The notes under the pieces are model-generated. The model saw only the letters and a program-made list of their open reading frames with translations, was not told the DNA's origin and ran no database searches. Below are positions 48,231 to 60,954 of a DNA stretch of 64,000 nucleotides, one piece after another (position 1 is the first letter of the stretch; each line of letters starts with the position of its first letter). Position numbers and translations under genes: made by a program. This stretch comes from Struthio camelus (lineage: Eukaryota > Chordata > Aves > Struthioniformes > Struthionidae). The DNA is taken from the NCBI RefSeq assembly GCF_040807025.1, contig NC_090981.1, positions 44,011,317 to 44,075,316 on the forward strand, in the 5' to 3' direction.

Positions 48231-51200
48231 CTTCAGAGAAAATACATAATATGTTAATGTGTTGTCTATAAACAGAAAGCAGTCTAACCTTCTGCTGGCA
48301 TTCATGTGCTATTTTTGTCAATTTGCTTTTTTAAAAGAAATTGTGACCCTTCAAAGTTTCCACTAAACCAAAACCAGAACCAGAATTTTTGTTAGGATTG
48401 AATGTGTACTATCAGAAGCAATTCTTTTCTTCCATCTTTTCACTAATTCATCTATAGAACAGAAACTTTTGGACATGGAGAAAACCACTTAGTCAGTGAC
48501 TTGCTCAAGGGTATAGTCCATATTAAACAGTCTCATAGCTCACAAATAATACTGCTTTATGTGTGAACGAGTACTACCTTAGTACTGACCCCCACTATAT
48601 GCCTTTTCACACTGAACATTAAGACTGAAATACAAACTAGCTATACTGATCACAAGGTGAAATCATCTGCAACAAACTTTAAACAGCAAATGCTAGCTGA
48701 ATATCTTGTCTTGCTGGGAAAAGTCTTTCAAAAGTTGTCCTCTGCTCTGGAGCACCAGTCTGCAATGTCTGTAATGCAACAGCTGCTGGAGCACGGAGAG
48801 CATGTGAATTATTAGTGAGCTGCCATACATACAAGCTATTTAAATATAACAGGTGGAAAGACGAAATAGCAGCACTTGGAAGGCAGCTGATGGGATCTGG
48901 CACTGAGCAAGTCCTGCTCTCTTTCATGAGGAAGAGAAGCCCCTGGTCACTGAGAGTTACAGCACAGCGCCACTTTGCCTCATGCCAGCTAGAACGAGCG
49001 AGAGAGCTCTGTGCTGGGGCCGCTAACAACGCTGGGTAGCATTTGAAAGAGAAGCGTGGTTACAGCTGCTCTAATTTATGCAGGTTGGGTCCCCTCTCTT
49101 ATATCAAATTACTGGTATAACCAGTCTGAAATGGCATATTGTTATTTGAGTTTGTCTCATTCATTGTACATTTCTCAACTTCATAACGAATTTCATAATT
49201 TCAGGTATGAAAAGCACTTTCAAAGACAGTACAGGGACTGTGCACTTAGTACACCTTATACCCTGAGCAGCCATTTTCTGGAAAAGTGCATAATAAATTA
49301 GTATTTCTGTACATTAACATTTTTTAATCACCACTTACCTTTACAGCAGTTCTTTGTGGCACAAATCACTAATACAAAGTTGTATTTGGAACTCTTAATG
49401 GAGCTCCTATGAGTTTTTACAACTAGTTTCATCCAGTTGCTACAGAGGGCTATTTGGCATTCTGCTGCAATCGTTTTCTCCCATTATGACTAACTCTCCT
49501 TTCTGCCCTCCCACTCTTCTACTGTTTTTATTATTTTATTCTTCTCTCTGCCTCAAAGCAAATGTACATATTAGTATTTACACCGGAGTGATCTCAGCTG
49601 CACCACATGAGACACCCTGGCCCACAGAGAATATGTATTTGGGCAGTCAAGAGTGACAGATGTAAAAAGACAGCTTTGTGACAAAGTCAGTTGCCTAAAA
49701 CATATTTCCACTTGTAAGGGGTGAGATAACAGTGCTGATCTGCTGGTGTACCTCTGGGCAGATGAGGGGTAAGGTGATGTGTGCAATGTTCTGTGTCAGC
49801 TCCCAGTGTCCATCATGGGGGTGAGCTCTGGGACCAGTGCAGGTGGAAAGGCAGAGGTGGAAAAGGCAGAAAGCATCAGGGAATCACAGAAGAGAGCTTA
49901 GAACGATAACCCCTGTGAGTTGTGATGAGGCTGGGAGCCAGATCTGATTTTCCCCTGCCTGGGAATGCTAGTACAGCCAAGGGTTATACCAAACTAAACT
50001 GGAATACTTCATTTGCTTCTTGTTTGTAAATGGGCTAGTTAAAAATCACTGAGTTTTGATCACTGGTCTTGAATAGCACAAGTGAGAGCAGGAGTTACTC
50101 CTTGCTTCCAGGATCAACAAAAGAATTATTTTAATCTGTTTAATATGGAATAATATAGTTGTGGAAGCATTAAAGGACACTCATTGAAAAAGAAACCGTA
50201 TCAATTAAAATACATTTACTTACATAATGATTAGTTACCTCACAATTGCTACAAATGAGCAATTATAACTGAAGTCATATCTTCTGCAGGTTCTCCTCCA
50301 CTGAGCCTACTCCAAATTGAGCATTAGGCAAGTACTAAAATGACTGCACAAAGTCAAGACCCACTGAGGCCTAATGACTACAGTAGAGGACAAAAAGGGA
50401 AATTTAGGGTTCTGTCAGCTCTGTAATAACGAGTCATTCCTTTCTTTGTTCACACAAAACTGATTGCTATGTTTTGACCTTCTCTCATGCTTCCTGCTTC
50501 TCCTGTCAGTACTCCTCTTCTACTCACCAATCTTATATTCTCCTTGCCACTGTTCTCAAGCAAGTGATAAAAGGGATCATTTTGCAACAAATCCATGGAT
50601 ATGAACGTTTTATTTCATGACACGCATACCATCTTGGTCTGCAGAACAGCACGTTTGCCTGTATCTAGCACTGAACATCTTCTTTCAGGCCCTCCTCAAA
50701 TGCTCTTAATCATTGTTCTGCTGCAAGGTGTTAGGGTGACAGCACCCAAGTTTAAAAAAAAAAAAAAAAGCTCTACTCTAAATGTAGTAACTTCTATCCA
50801 TGTCCAGCATAAGGCTTTTCCTCTAACTCTCCATTACTGTTCATTGCTCTATATCCTTCAAACTAGAAGAGTTCCTTTCTTTTGTTTAAATTTCCAGCTT
50901 GTGTATGCCTGTGGTAGTTCATATTCCATTCCTGACATCTACTTTCTAAACGATATCCATTTAGTTTCCCAAATATTTCCTCAGATATACTTTCTCTCAT
51001 ACTTCCCTGTTTTAGGTCTCCTTAATTTGTGCCTAACCCATGTAATGACTTACGGGAAGTAGGACTAACTGAAATATGCCAGAAGCTTTTGCTCCTAACT
51101 TCGGGAAAACGCTACTCCCCAACTTCTACATTAGATCCTTACGCACACATATCCTGTATTAGTACTAATGATCTTTGCAATGTCATTGCATTACAAGTTC

Positions 51201-54200
51201 ATATCTCATTCATGTGCAGTAGACAAGTCAGTCTACTCCAAAATTGTTACTTCTTGATGGGAAGCAATGTAGAGCTGTTCATGCAATGTGTTCTGTTCCC
51301 CTAGTCGTGTCATTTCACTTTATTTGTTAATCTCAGCTAATAATCAACTAACTCTTCTAATACCTTCAGGGCATTTAGAAGGTTTATTTTACGCTGTTTT
51401 TTCTCAAACTCCTCTTACAGCAGGCATAATTTCTTGTATATACATTTCTTGTATATTTTCTTCATTTAGAAAAGACATAAATTAGTAACAAGTTGTGCCT
51501 GTTGTTTGCACTATAATAATCTCTTGTAGAATTCAGTGCAAGGATCAGAATAAAATATTCAAACTACACATAGCAGCTATGTTTTGGAATCTGCCATACT
51601 CATAAAGATGTCCTGATTTACTGAGAGTCATACGGATCACGACTCATTGGTATGCCTTCTCTACGTTGCTGATGAAATTATTAAGTAATAAGGGCCTCAA
51701 TACTTACCCTTCACTGTGATAACATATGCTCCTCACTGGAATTTATCAATGATGGATTTCTAATTCATTCTCTTATATGAGTGTGTCAGAAATGCAGTAC
51801 ACCTTGATATAATAATTTCTTTGTATAGTGGTTTTCATACAGGCTGAATTCCAAAATATTTTAGAGTTACATAATCTATTTGCAAACGCAAGGGGGAAAA
51901 AGTAAAGCAGAAGAAAAAAGAGCAAGATGAACAGATATGGACCCTGGAGACAATCACTCTGAAAACAAATGAGTCAACTAAGTGAACAGATGTAGGATGG
52001 TTAGTCTAGAGCTACAGAAGAAAATGCTATTGCACTGACATCACAGATGCAGGGTGAAGTGGCTCAGAGAGGGCCAGTGTTATCAAAGCAGAAAGAGTAT
52101 AGCAGTAAGCAAAGACACAAGATTTCCTACCCTGGCTGCCTCAGGTCCGTAACAAACTTTAAGATGAAGAAAGACAACTTTTAACTTGGATCCTATGACA
52201 GCTTGAAATTTTTTTGTATAGAACCATTTTGAGAAATTAAGCGATTACCTACAAAGTAATATATGGACACGTATATGCACTATATTCACTTAGTTACTAA
52301 AGATATAAATATCCAAATAATACCACAAAGAAGCGGCTGAACTCTGTCAAGTATAATTTTTAACAAAGGCGTAGCATTTTCTAATTCTAAAACATCTTTA
52401 ATCATTTACTAGTCCCTCATAATTCTGCTTGCTAAGGATAGCTGATTCTCAGCTCATTATTACTTTTCCTGAGATCTTATAGTGCATTTATTGTATTGTA
52501 CTGTTAGATGAATTTCCAACTTTGTTTATAATTTCCTTTTGGAATCTCTCAAATAAGTTCCTTTTCATTTGAAAACTTCCATGCTTAGTCTAAACCCAGC
52601 AAGAATTTTTAGGGATGTTGGAACAGACTAGCACAGATATACTCAAAATAGTCTTTTAAAGAAACACCATCATAACATACTTTCTACAAATAATTTGACT
52701 TGAGAACATGGAAAAATGATTAACTCATTTTGTTCTTATGCAGTTTATTCTGCAGGCTAAAATGAGATTCAAGGAAGTTTGAATTCATATAATCAATTTC
52801 AAAGGAAATTTGCATAATAATTTTTAAGTTGTGGATTGTCTGATGAAGATTGCTTTTATCATGAATTAGGTCAGGCCTTAGAATAGTGCGGGTCATCTTT
52901 AAGCACTTTAGGTTTGGAACTATTTAATGCCTGAGCCTCCAGTTGTGTCAAAACTCTGAAGTCTGAATACAGAGTTTAAACTCATCTAAACTTTGGGCCA
53001 GCCTCATTCAGAAGGCTGGTGTTTCACAAGGGAGGCATGCCTGTGTTGGCTAGTTAGCTCAGTAACAAAAGGACAGGGGTTCAGCTGTAGCAAAGGAGGG
53101 CCTTAGTCACTCATCTGTGACTCTATTTAAGAATTACTGAACCAGGTAGTCTTGCACTATGGATCCCACAGATTTCAGTAGCAGTTATTATCTGTTTACA
53201 CTGAGTGAAAACATTTCCATTACAAGGTTATTAAACTGGCAGCTTTCTGTACTGATTCACAGTATCAGTACAGATTATACTTTATACTGGGGCTTTCTGT
53301 AAACTGATTCACAAGAGTGGAAGACTGGGTATGCTGATTCTAATAGGTTAAGGTATCTAGCTTTACACACAGTGAAAAAACAACCCAGGACAACAACAAA
53401 AACAAAATTATTCTAAATAATTCCAAGAAAATGTCAAATTATGTTTTCAAAGTCTGTACCACACAAGAACATTTTAACCTTTACCTTATCAAACTACGTT
53501 TAAAAGATAAATACAGACTCATTCCAACATGACGATACAACACCTGATAGTGTTGTGGCACATCAGACCTGTGGGAAGACACTACTGTGAAAATAAGATC
53601 CAAACTGCCCAGAACGTGTGTTAATGAAGGACATCTGCTAACAAGAGAATATTCTGTGGAATTCTAAATGAAATTTGAAACTCTTCCCTCAAGAGAAAGA
53701 TACCATTTTACAGCAGGTGGAAGTATCCTGGCCCAACGCTTTGCAACACAATCTAACTTGTTATTTATCGGGCAACATCAGTAAACAGAGTGCAAGTTGC
53801 TCATGTGAACTGCTCACTTGCTGATCATTTTTCCCTTCCATCTAAATCAATACAACGCACTGTAGCTCACCTGTAACTTCTGGGTCAAAGAATCCCTCTG
53901 TGCCTGGAGCTCTCTGGCATTGTCAATTTCTTGTTTCAATCGTTCTATTTCCTGGGGGAGAAGAAACAATCTCTTGAACAACACATTACCTGACTTGGGC
54001 TCAGCGCAGGTAAGCTGGCCCCTGATGCTTCTGAGGAAACCATTCCAGTGGTACCAAAATTGCCAACTGGCTACTGCCTATCACAGCACAGGGAGTTTAA
54101 GCTCTGCTCCCCACATGCTTGAATCTCAATCCCAAAACAGCAATTCCATTGTGAATAAACGATACAGGTAAGTATTTTATTTGCTATAAAAGGACAAGAC

Positions 54201-55753
54201 TCACTTCCGCACAAAAGATCTGAAACATTTTTTTGTGGAAAATTAAGGGTCCTCATAATTACAGAAACAATTTTATACTCTAAGTTTTATTTTAGTCTAC
54301 CCTTTAGCATCTTTTTCAAGACAAAAATCCAGTTTTCATCTGTGAGCTGCTTATTATGTCACTAGCAACGGGGCTGAGCATAAAAAATAGTCTGCTTTGA
54401 CCAATGATTTCTATAAAAAGAGTCTAAAAGAAATAATACCTTTAATTTAGGAAGCAGAAAGTAATAAGGTATAAAAATAACAACTATATATAAAATAATG
54501 AATAATGAAAGAGAATTGTGCTTTGCTTACCCTCAAGATACAAGAACAAAAACAGCTAATGAAACTAAAAAGTATTAAAGCTAATACCTTCCCCAGAGGG
54601 GTACGTTTAACTCCTAGAACTCCTTCTTGAAAGATATCTTTGCATCCAACAGTTCAGCATAATTCAAAAGAGCACCAATATGGGCACCAAAATGGGCAAC
54701 CTTAACACTTGGATACTAACCTCTTAAGTATTTTGGAGGAAATATAACTTAGAACTACTACCTTATAACTTATACTACCTTATAACTACTGTGTCTCCTG
54801 CAACCTCCTTTGAAAGAGCAGCCTAACAACAGCCACTGCTGGAGACAAGAAATAGATATAGACGCACTGCTCATGTGAATGAATACATCAATGCCTACTG
54901 TGCATCACGGAAATCTCAGGGAACCTGTTACTACACTGGGCAAACACTCCTTCAAATCCACGCCTTCCACATCCCTTTTCCACCACTATAAAGGGGCAAT
55001 TCTGTATCATTTTAGGATACAAATCTGCTTTCCCTTAGGACGCATGCCAAAGTAGATGTTATTCTAATTCCTCCTATTTCCTGCTGCTGGTCCAGCCCAA
55101 GGCAGATGGCACAACAAACATCCTCAAATACAGGGTGGGGGGTTGGCATAAATGAAGGAAAAGGACTGATCTTAGGGATCACAGAAGTCAGCTATATTAG
55201 TCCGAAATGGTCTGAAAAACAGAGTGGCCTGAAAAAGAGCTTTATTTTGTTTCTTGCTATGAGCTTCACTCTCCAGAAAAAGGAAAGCTGTGCTTACAAC
55301 TGCTTCACTTCGTAGTGAATTTGGAATGCATCAGTATGATGAGAGCTCTAAAGAAATCATGTGTGTCCCAACGCAGACTTACTTTTGTAAAGAAAGATGC
55401 TTGGTGAAAGCAAACAGGAAAAAAATCACATCTTTTGTTGCTCAGATGCCCAACTCTATATTGGACTGATGTAATTATATAAAAGGAAAAACAATAATCA
55501 TTTCAAAGAAGCTGAAAAATGGATTTTTACTTCATAATATCTATAGGAAATAGCACAGTATTTTTCAACTCTCCCAAGGTTAATATTGAAAACCTTTAGA
55601 AAGGATACACCAGAAAAGCTAAGAATAAATGTTAGCAAATACCTCTTCCTTTTTCTTCAGTGTAGATTCTAATTCCTGTATCGTCTGGTTTAATTCTGTT
55701 TTATGTGTGTGGACTGCATTGGCTTGACTGCTCACACACTCTAGCTCAGTCAC
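48042..55753 (-). CDS. HOMER1: HOMER1, Homer scaffold protein 1 (3' three coding exons, partial)
   Basis: Three minus-strand exons join in phase 0 to give the last 126 residues and stop: complement(join(48042..48230, 53871..53951, 55643..55753)). The protein reads VTELECVSSQANAVHTHKTE at its upstream end and FELTELRDNLAKLIECS at its C-terminus, matching remembered human HOMER1 almost residue for residue. The paired segments are Homer's coiled coil, which tetramerises the protein so that its N-terminal EVH1 domains can cross-link mGluR1/5, Shank and IP3 receptors at the postsynaptic density. The EVH1 exons and the short activity-induced Homer1a ending lie right of the window, so these exons represent the long (1b/1c) form. 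HOMER2 and HOMER3 were considered, but the sequence and the JMY neighbour favour HOMER1. Confidence 0.97.
48231..53870 (-). other. HOMER1: HOMER1 last intron, 5.6 kb
   Basis: This is a GT-AG intron on the minus strand. A less AT-rich patch near 48690-49060 is open on both strands but shows no known domain. A pyrimidine-rich stretch at about 50590-51480 carries a 155-codon plus-strand frame with no recognisable family. A local duplication lies near 53241-53312. Confidence 0.85.
53243..53312. repeat. Local direct repeat with small hairpin
   Basis: CTTTCTGTACTGATTCACA near 53243 recurs as CTTTCTGTAAACTGATTCAC near 53293, a 50-bp spacing. GTACTGA (53249-53255) and TCAGTAC (53265-53271) form a perfect 7-bp stem in the first copy. 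Confidence 0.8.
53871..53951 (-). CDS. HOMER1: HOMER1 coding exon (27 codons)
   Basis: On the minus strand the acceptor CTCCCCCAG precedes the exon and a GTGAGC donor follows it. The exon encodes EIERLKQEIDNARELQAQRD followed by SLTQKLQ in phase 0. It is short, but it keeps the frame and matches the Homer coiled coil exactly in register between its neighbours. Confidence 0.96.
53952..55642 (-). other. HOMER1: HOMER1 intron, 1.7 kb
   Basis: This is a GT-AG intron on the minus strand. It includes a 17-bp-period duplication of ACTACCTTATAACT at 54757-54787 and a 13-bp-period near-repeat around 54673-54700. No gene or mobile element was recognised. Confidence 0.85.
54757..54787. repeat. Short direct duplication, period 17
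   Basis: ACTACCTTATAACT occurs at 54757-54770 and again at 54774-54787, identical over 14 bases. Confidence 0.9.
55643..55753 (-). CDS. HOMER1: HOMER1 coding exon (37 codons)
   Basis: On the minus strand the acceptor TTATTTCAACAG precedes the exon and a GTATTT donor follows it. It encodes VTELECVSSQANAVHTHKTE, continues ELNQTIQELESTLKKKEE and is in phase 0. A few substitutions relative to remembered human sequence (ELES..KKK for ELEE..KLK) keep the helix. The exon before it, expected to encode the AAYQEEAERLHKR segment, was not found up to position 64000. Confidence 0.96.
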
Positions 55754-57243
55754 CTGTTGAAATAAGGAGAAGCAAGACATACAGAATTCATAGAAAGAAT
55801 TTAAAGGTACTATTACTTCTTTGCATAAATAGCTGCATCTGAAATATACCATTACTTCTGAGCGACATATGTGCATTAAATTGGTGAAGGTGTTTCTATG
55901 AAGTTAGCATAAAATTCCTTACCAGATTGTTTGGCTTACAATGGTTGCTATGACTTCTAACATTTACTGTAATATCCTGGGAACAATATATTTAATATGT
56001 TGCAGTTTAAAAGAACATTAATTAAAAGTTACACTTACTAATTATTGAAAATTTTATGGAAGAAGTCATATTACTATTTCAGAACCAGTAATGTCTAAAT
56101 GATTAAACATAGATCTGCCAGTCTAACTAACCTTTCCATCTGACACTTTTTAATGTTGCATCATATTAATCAACTAAGCCACAATGCTCACCCACTTCTT
56201 AACAAGCCAATTAACATTTCACAGCCTCAATTTCTGACTCTGCATCAACAACGTAATAGCAGATACTTAGCTACCAATATACAGCTGCCAGCTTATTACT
56301 TCCTCTAGTTTCAGATCTCTTCTCTCAGTTACAAAGCCAATAGCTAATGGTACGATTTGGATTTGTACAGTTCCTCTTTATTAGCAGGCAGCGTACTCTC
56401 TCCATCTGCCCTTGGATAAGGTAAGATACCTGGAAATGGTATGCCCTTTTTTATTTTATTGAAGAGATGTTAATAAGCCTGCTATTCACAGATAAATGGT
56501 CATCAAAATATAGCTTGTGCACCAGTGAAATACAATCCATGCAGTAAGAGTTTATGTAGAAAAATCTTTGTTCATGTACCTCTCAAACTACAGATCAAAA
56601 TATTAGAGTACTTTCACACTACACGTCTGCATGGATGTCTGCACTGAAACATTTTTCTTTAATAACAAACTGTCAAAATAATAAAAATACTACTATTTAA
56701 AACATAATACATAATTTTTTCCAGCATATATGTGCCTTTCAATCTCAGCAGTATCCATCTACAGAAACTAACAAATCTGGCCCAAAACTTCTTTGAACAA
56801 AGTATATTATTGTGCTACCCAGTTCTGCAACCACAAAACCTTTAGGTCTTCATTTAACTTCTTTAAAGAAGTAGCCCCTAGATGCAGGTATGGCACGCAT
56901 TCTCCAGGACAATTTTCTTTCTTAGACAACAAAGAACATCTCTAGGAATCAAGGTTGGTGCCCTCCAGTACTGATGTAGTTCAGCTAGTGAAGTGACTTT
57001 GATGACAGTGCTTTCAGACTCCAAACTGTTAGCAGGCTCCAAAAGTGCATTATTGAGTGCAGGGAGAAGTGGGAGAAAGCCAAAGCGAAATACAAGAAAA
57101 TTAAAACAAAATCCCTATCAGCTTCTCCTTTCTGAGACACAGGATACAAACTTCCCCTCTGTAACCGTCATGACTAGTCTAGTTTCTCCTACAGGAAACT
57201 GTGATTAGACATTTTTGCACATTAGGCTTATAAATGAAGAGAC

Positions 57244-57273
57244 ACTGAGATTACAGCAACTGAGATTACAGCA
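57244..57273. repeat. 15-bp exact tandem duplication
   Basis: ACTGAGATTACAGCA is repeated twice head to tail without a mismatch. Confidence 0.9.
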
Positions 57274-57611
57274 AATTCTTGGGAGTGATGGAAGAGGAGA
57301 TACCTTGCTACAAAAACCCCCAAGAATGATCTTATTTGCTGAAATTGTCCTAAAAGAAATAAAATCTGTCCTCATGGGAAAAAAGTAATAGTAGTTAGTT
57401 CAGTTTTCTATGATGCTAAGCATTATTTTACAGTCTCAGATCACTCCCTCAATTTGCTAAAATTAAACAAAGACGTATCTATTTAGATTCTTTGTGATTG
57501 CTACCAACAGAAATATTTCATCACTGTAATTACACAAACAGAATTGTACTACCTAGACTGGGATAAATCTATGGCTAAACAGTGACTGAACCAACATCTA
57601 GACACAACTGG

Positions 57612-57745
57612 AATCAGAATCACTGAATAATTTAGGCTGGAAGGGGATCATGGAAGTCACCTCGTTCAACGCCCCTGCTCAAAGCAGGGCCAATTTTGAA
57701 GTCACATTTGGTTTCTCAGGGTCTTTCCAAGTCAAGAATCCTTCA
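57612..57745 (-). mobile_element. CR1 LINE 3' fragment (antisense)
   Basis: The plus strand reads AATCAGAATCACTGAATAAT, GGCTGGAAGGGGATCATGG, CTCGTTCAACGCCCCTGCTC and AAAGCAGGGCCAATTTTGAA, the usual reverse-complemented CR1 3' end. It starts at the degenerate octamer tail and moves into the end of ORF2. The preserved part is about 130 bp; beyond it similarity fades. Confidence 0.75.
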
Positions 57746-57949
57746 TCTTCTACCAGAGCTGTCACATTCATATGCAGGCCCCTATACTCCTGTCCTGGGC
57801 TATGGTGCCTTGTAGAAAGCTCTAGTTCATTCCAAAGCTTTAGTGGAACTCTCAAACTGGGTTCTCACCCACCTCCATCCCTTCTGGAGTTTAACCTGTT
57901 AAACGTTTTCAAGCTTTTCCACTGAACTGACTCTTGAATTAGAGGCAGA

Positions 57950-58070
57950 AGCCTCTGTGAATCCAGAGTTAGTGCTGGAAAACCAGGTTCAAGCCCTCTT
58001 CTACCTGTTATGAAAGACAGACTGGAAATGCAAGCACTGTAACCACTGCATTACACGGTCACCCCCAAGC
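57950..58070 (-). repeat. Possible tRNA-derived SINE (antisense)
   Basis: On the minus strand, GCAGTGGTTACAGTGCTTGC resembles a tRNA A-box region. About 50 bases on, GGGCTTGAACCTGG resembles a B-box. Order and spacing suit a tRNA-headed SINE. I cannot place it in a named family. A true tRNA gene is unlikely because no cloverleaf arms are evident. Confidence 0.35.
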
Positions 58071-60954
58071 AGGTCAATCTCTCCATTAAAGTTGTGGCTC
58101 TGGGCAATACCTGTTGGTCTCACCAAGCACTGGCAGAGAGAACAGTCAATTTACACCAAGTGGAACAGCCTCAACAGGACGGACAGGGAAAACCCAGTCC
58201 CCCAACCACCTCTGTCCTCGTGTCTAGTATCTCATTTTGTGGCAAAGGAAGAGCTTGGACCCCACTGCTCTTCACAGCGTTTTCTCTGGGCTAGTTCACA
58301 TGCTAAGGATGTGTCTTGTGCTGTCGGTGCGAACCCGGAGTTAGAGGCTAGCACATTGAACTGGTGTGGATAAGGTGTTACTGGTCTCAGCTGCTTGTAT
58401 TGCTACTGGCTGGAAATACCTTCTGCAACAGCCCTGCCAGTTGTGTGGGTCACACCAACACTCCCCGGTATGCTCTGGACCATACCAACTCAAGACAGCT
58501 ATTGAAATTCCTGAAACACACACAGGTGGTTTTGCTTGAGCAGAGGAGGGAGTGCTCTCACAGACCTTCGTGCCAGCAGAGTCAGGGACAGCACCCTCTT
58601 TCAGAAGGGAAATTAATTATCCACAGCTGTAATGTCTTACACTGGTCCAGGTTCTTCTCAGGCAAACACCCACCTCTCCCTGCTTGCGCAAGAAAATAAT
58701 GCGCTGTTCAGCCATTCTGTTAACTGTTCATTGAAAAATCAGTAACTTGAAAGAAAAAAAAATCAATTAAAAACAGGTTTACTTTAACCACAATCTTATT
58801 TAAATGCCCATTTCGTACAGAGACTTGAAAAGATGTCAAATATCTTCACGATGTTCTCTTTTTGAATGTACCAAAAGAAAAAGAAAATTGTACTGTGACC
58901 CTTTCAAGAAATCTGTGGACTAAGATGGGCTGGAAAATGATGCAATATAAAGAATGTGCAATTGAAAACAGAAGTAACAAAAGATAAAGCTCTAGGCAAA
59001 AATCTGGATAGCTTTTTCTTGCTCTATTTACTTTGCTTCAAATTGAACTTATTTTTCTCATGACCAGTGGTCCAAAAATCATTAAAAATAATTGTTTATG
59101 CATTATACACAGAAGGGGGCATTAAAAGGAAGCTAAAATGCTTTAGCTGACCCTCCCATCTGCTATTTTCAGGGGCATTTTCTCATTCATTTTTTCACGT
59201 TTAAGAGAAAGGCTCAATCAATCATTCAAGCATTTGCACAGCAACAGTAAGCAATGTATCTGTGATTAAGCCTTGTTTCCAGCACAGAACTCAGACTGAA
59301 AAAACAGTCTTTGAACAGTAACTGATTGCAAAGACTATGTAAGGTTCTTCTTTTGTGCTATTATAAAACTTTACTGATTTGCATATGCAAAACTCTCCAT
59401 ACTGTGGCTTCATATTTGAGACTTAAAAAAAAAAAAAAAAGATATTACTCTCTGCTTCTACTTCTGGGTTTGTTTTTTGTGGGTTTTTTTGCATTTAGAA
59501 TGCAGGGAAGGATTGCGTGAAAGGAAAGAAAGTCTGAAAAGGATTTTTAGTGACTATGTAAGGAGCTAATTCTTCTAGTATATGGCCATTATTATGTTTA
59601 ACTGCATACTTCTGTGAGAAACATAAGTCAGCTAAAACAGGACAGCAAGCCAACTTGTTCTGGCAAAGCCTAAAACCCTCTCAGCAGAGGCCATACTAGA
59701 ATTCTCTGGAATTTTTCATCCAGGACCAGCAGCCCATACAGCGGGGAAGTCCAGGCAGAAGTCTTCACCGTAGCATGCAGCTAGCATACGCCGAGCTGTT
59801 GAGAAGACTGGAGGAGGAGGGAGGCTGTGGGTCATGTAATAGAACTAGAAAGAAAAAAAAACTTGATTTGAGCTTAAGACAGTGACAGTACAAGAGCTTC
59901 AGAAGACTGAAGAATCCCTCAAAGAAAACAAACTGAATCAAAACACAAAGAAACAAAGAGAAGAGATTCTATCAAATCCCTGCACAAACGACTGCTCGAC
60001 AGCTGAAGAGTCTGGTTAGATAGAGGCAAAGCAATGGGAATGACAGAAATATTGTGAGTGGTCTCCCTCCCAGAACAATTACTGACTGAATGAATCTGAG
60101 CTATTTTTGAAGCCGGTTGTTTCATTTTCTCAAACCATTTTCTTGAGATCAATTTGTACACTTCTGATCTCAAACAATAATGCCTTTTATTCAGTACCTT
60201 AAATTCAGTACCCGCAGATCATAAATTTCTTTCTAAACTTCATACAGAAATTACTTCAACTACCACGGAAATGCAAAGAAAGACAGGTTAAACCATATTT
60301 TCACCATAGCTTCATCCTATTTTATAGATATACCTGATGCTGTTAACTTGTTGTTTCCTAAAGACATTTTTATCCCTTACATTTATTGTGCAGCACAGTA
60401 TCAGAGGTCTATTGATCGAGGCTACAGTGCAGAACAGATAGAGCGCTCATGGGTAAGACTGAATGTAAGTATTAATTAGGCACTTTTAGCTATTTGAATA
60501 ACATCCCTAAATGGATCCCGTGACTGTGATAAAAATATTGCATCAATAATTCAAGAAGTACCTCCTACAAGTCCTTTGCTTTCTACAGCGAGAAGAGAAA
60601 TGATGTTGTATGGCTCAGCAAAACTAGCAAAAACTGCATAAAGCTTCATGTGACTTATGTAGAAGTTTCTCAGTTCTTCATGGTGGAGAGTAACATGCAA
60701 GATAGCATGTGAACAAGCTGATCAGAAAAATAATTCCAGTATATCTTTCAAAAAAAAAACCTAGAAAGATTTTTGGTGCTAAGAAATGTGAAAATGTAAG
60801 AAACAAGGAAAATTGCTTTTCAAGGTTGCTGCTGAAGGAACAAAAAGTGCACCACAGTATTATTCATATACATCATTTCTGACAGCAAATTAAATATTGT
60901 AGTTTTCCAAGATTTACCCGTAGATAAATGATAACCTGGGGGTAGGGGCGAGTT

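Noticed and set aside
49930..50110. Possible second MITE: GAGCCAGATCTGATTTTCCC near 49938
   Set aside because: Only one end resembles the GGGCCAGATTCT class. I could not find a matching inverted right end.
51640..51790. Possible antisense CR1 coding-region relic
   Set aside because: A few landmarks resemble CR1 (a GCTGATGAAATTATTAAGTA segment), but order and identity are too weak without an alignment.
53041..53100. tRNA-like segment (TTAGCTCAGT followed by GGGGTTCAGC)
   Set aside because: The A-box-like and B-box-like pieces are only about 23 bases apart, too close for a tRNA gene, and no acceptor stem is visible.
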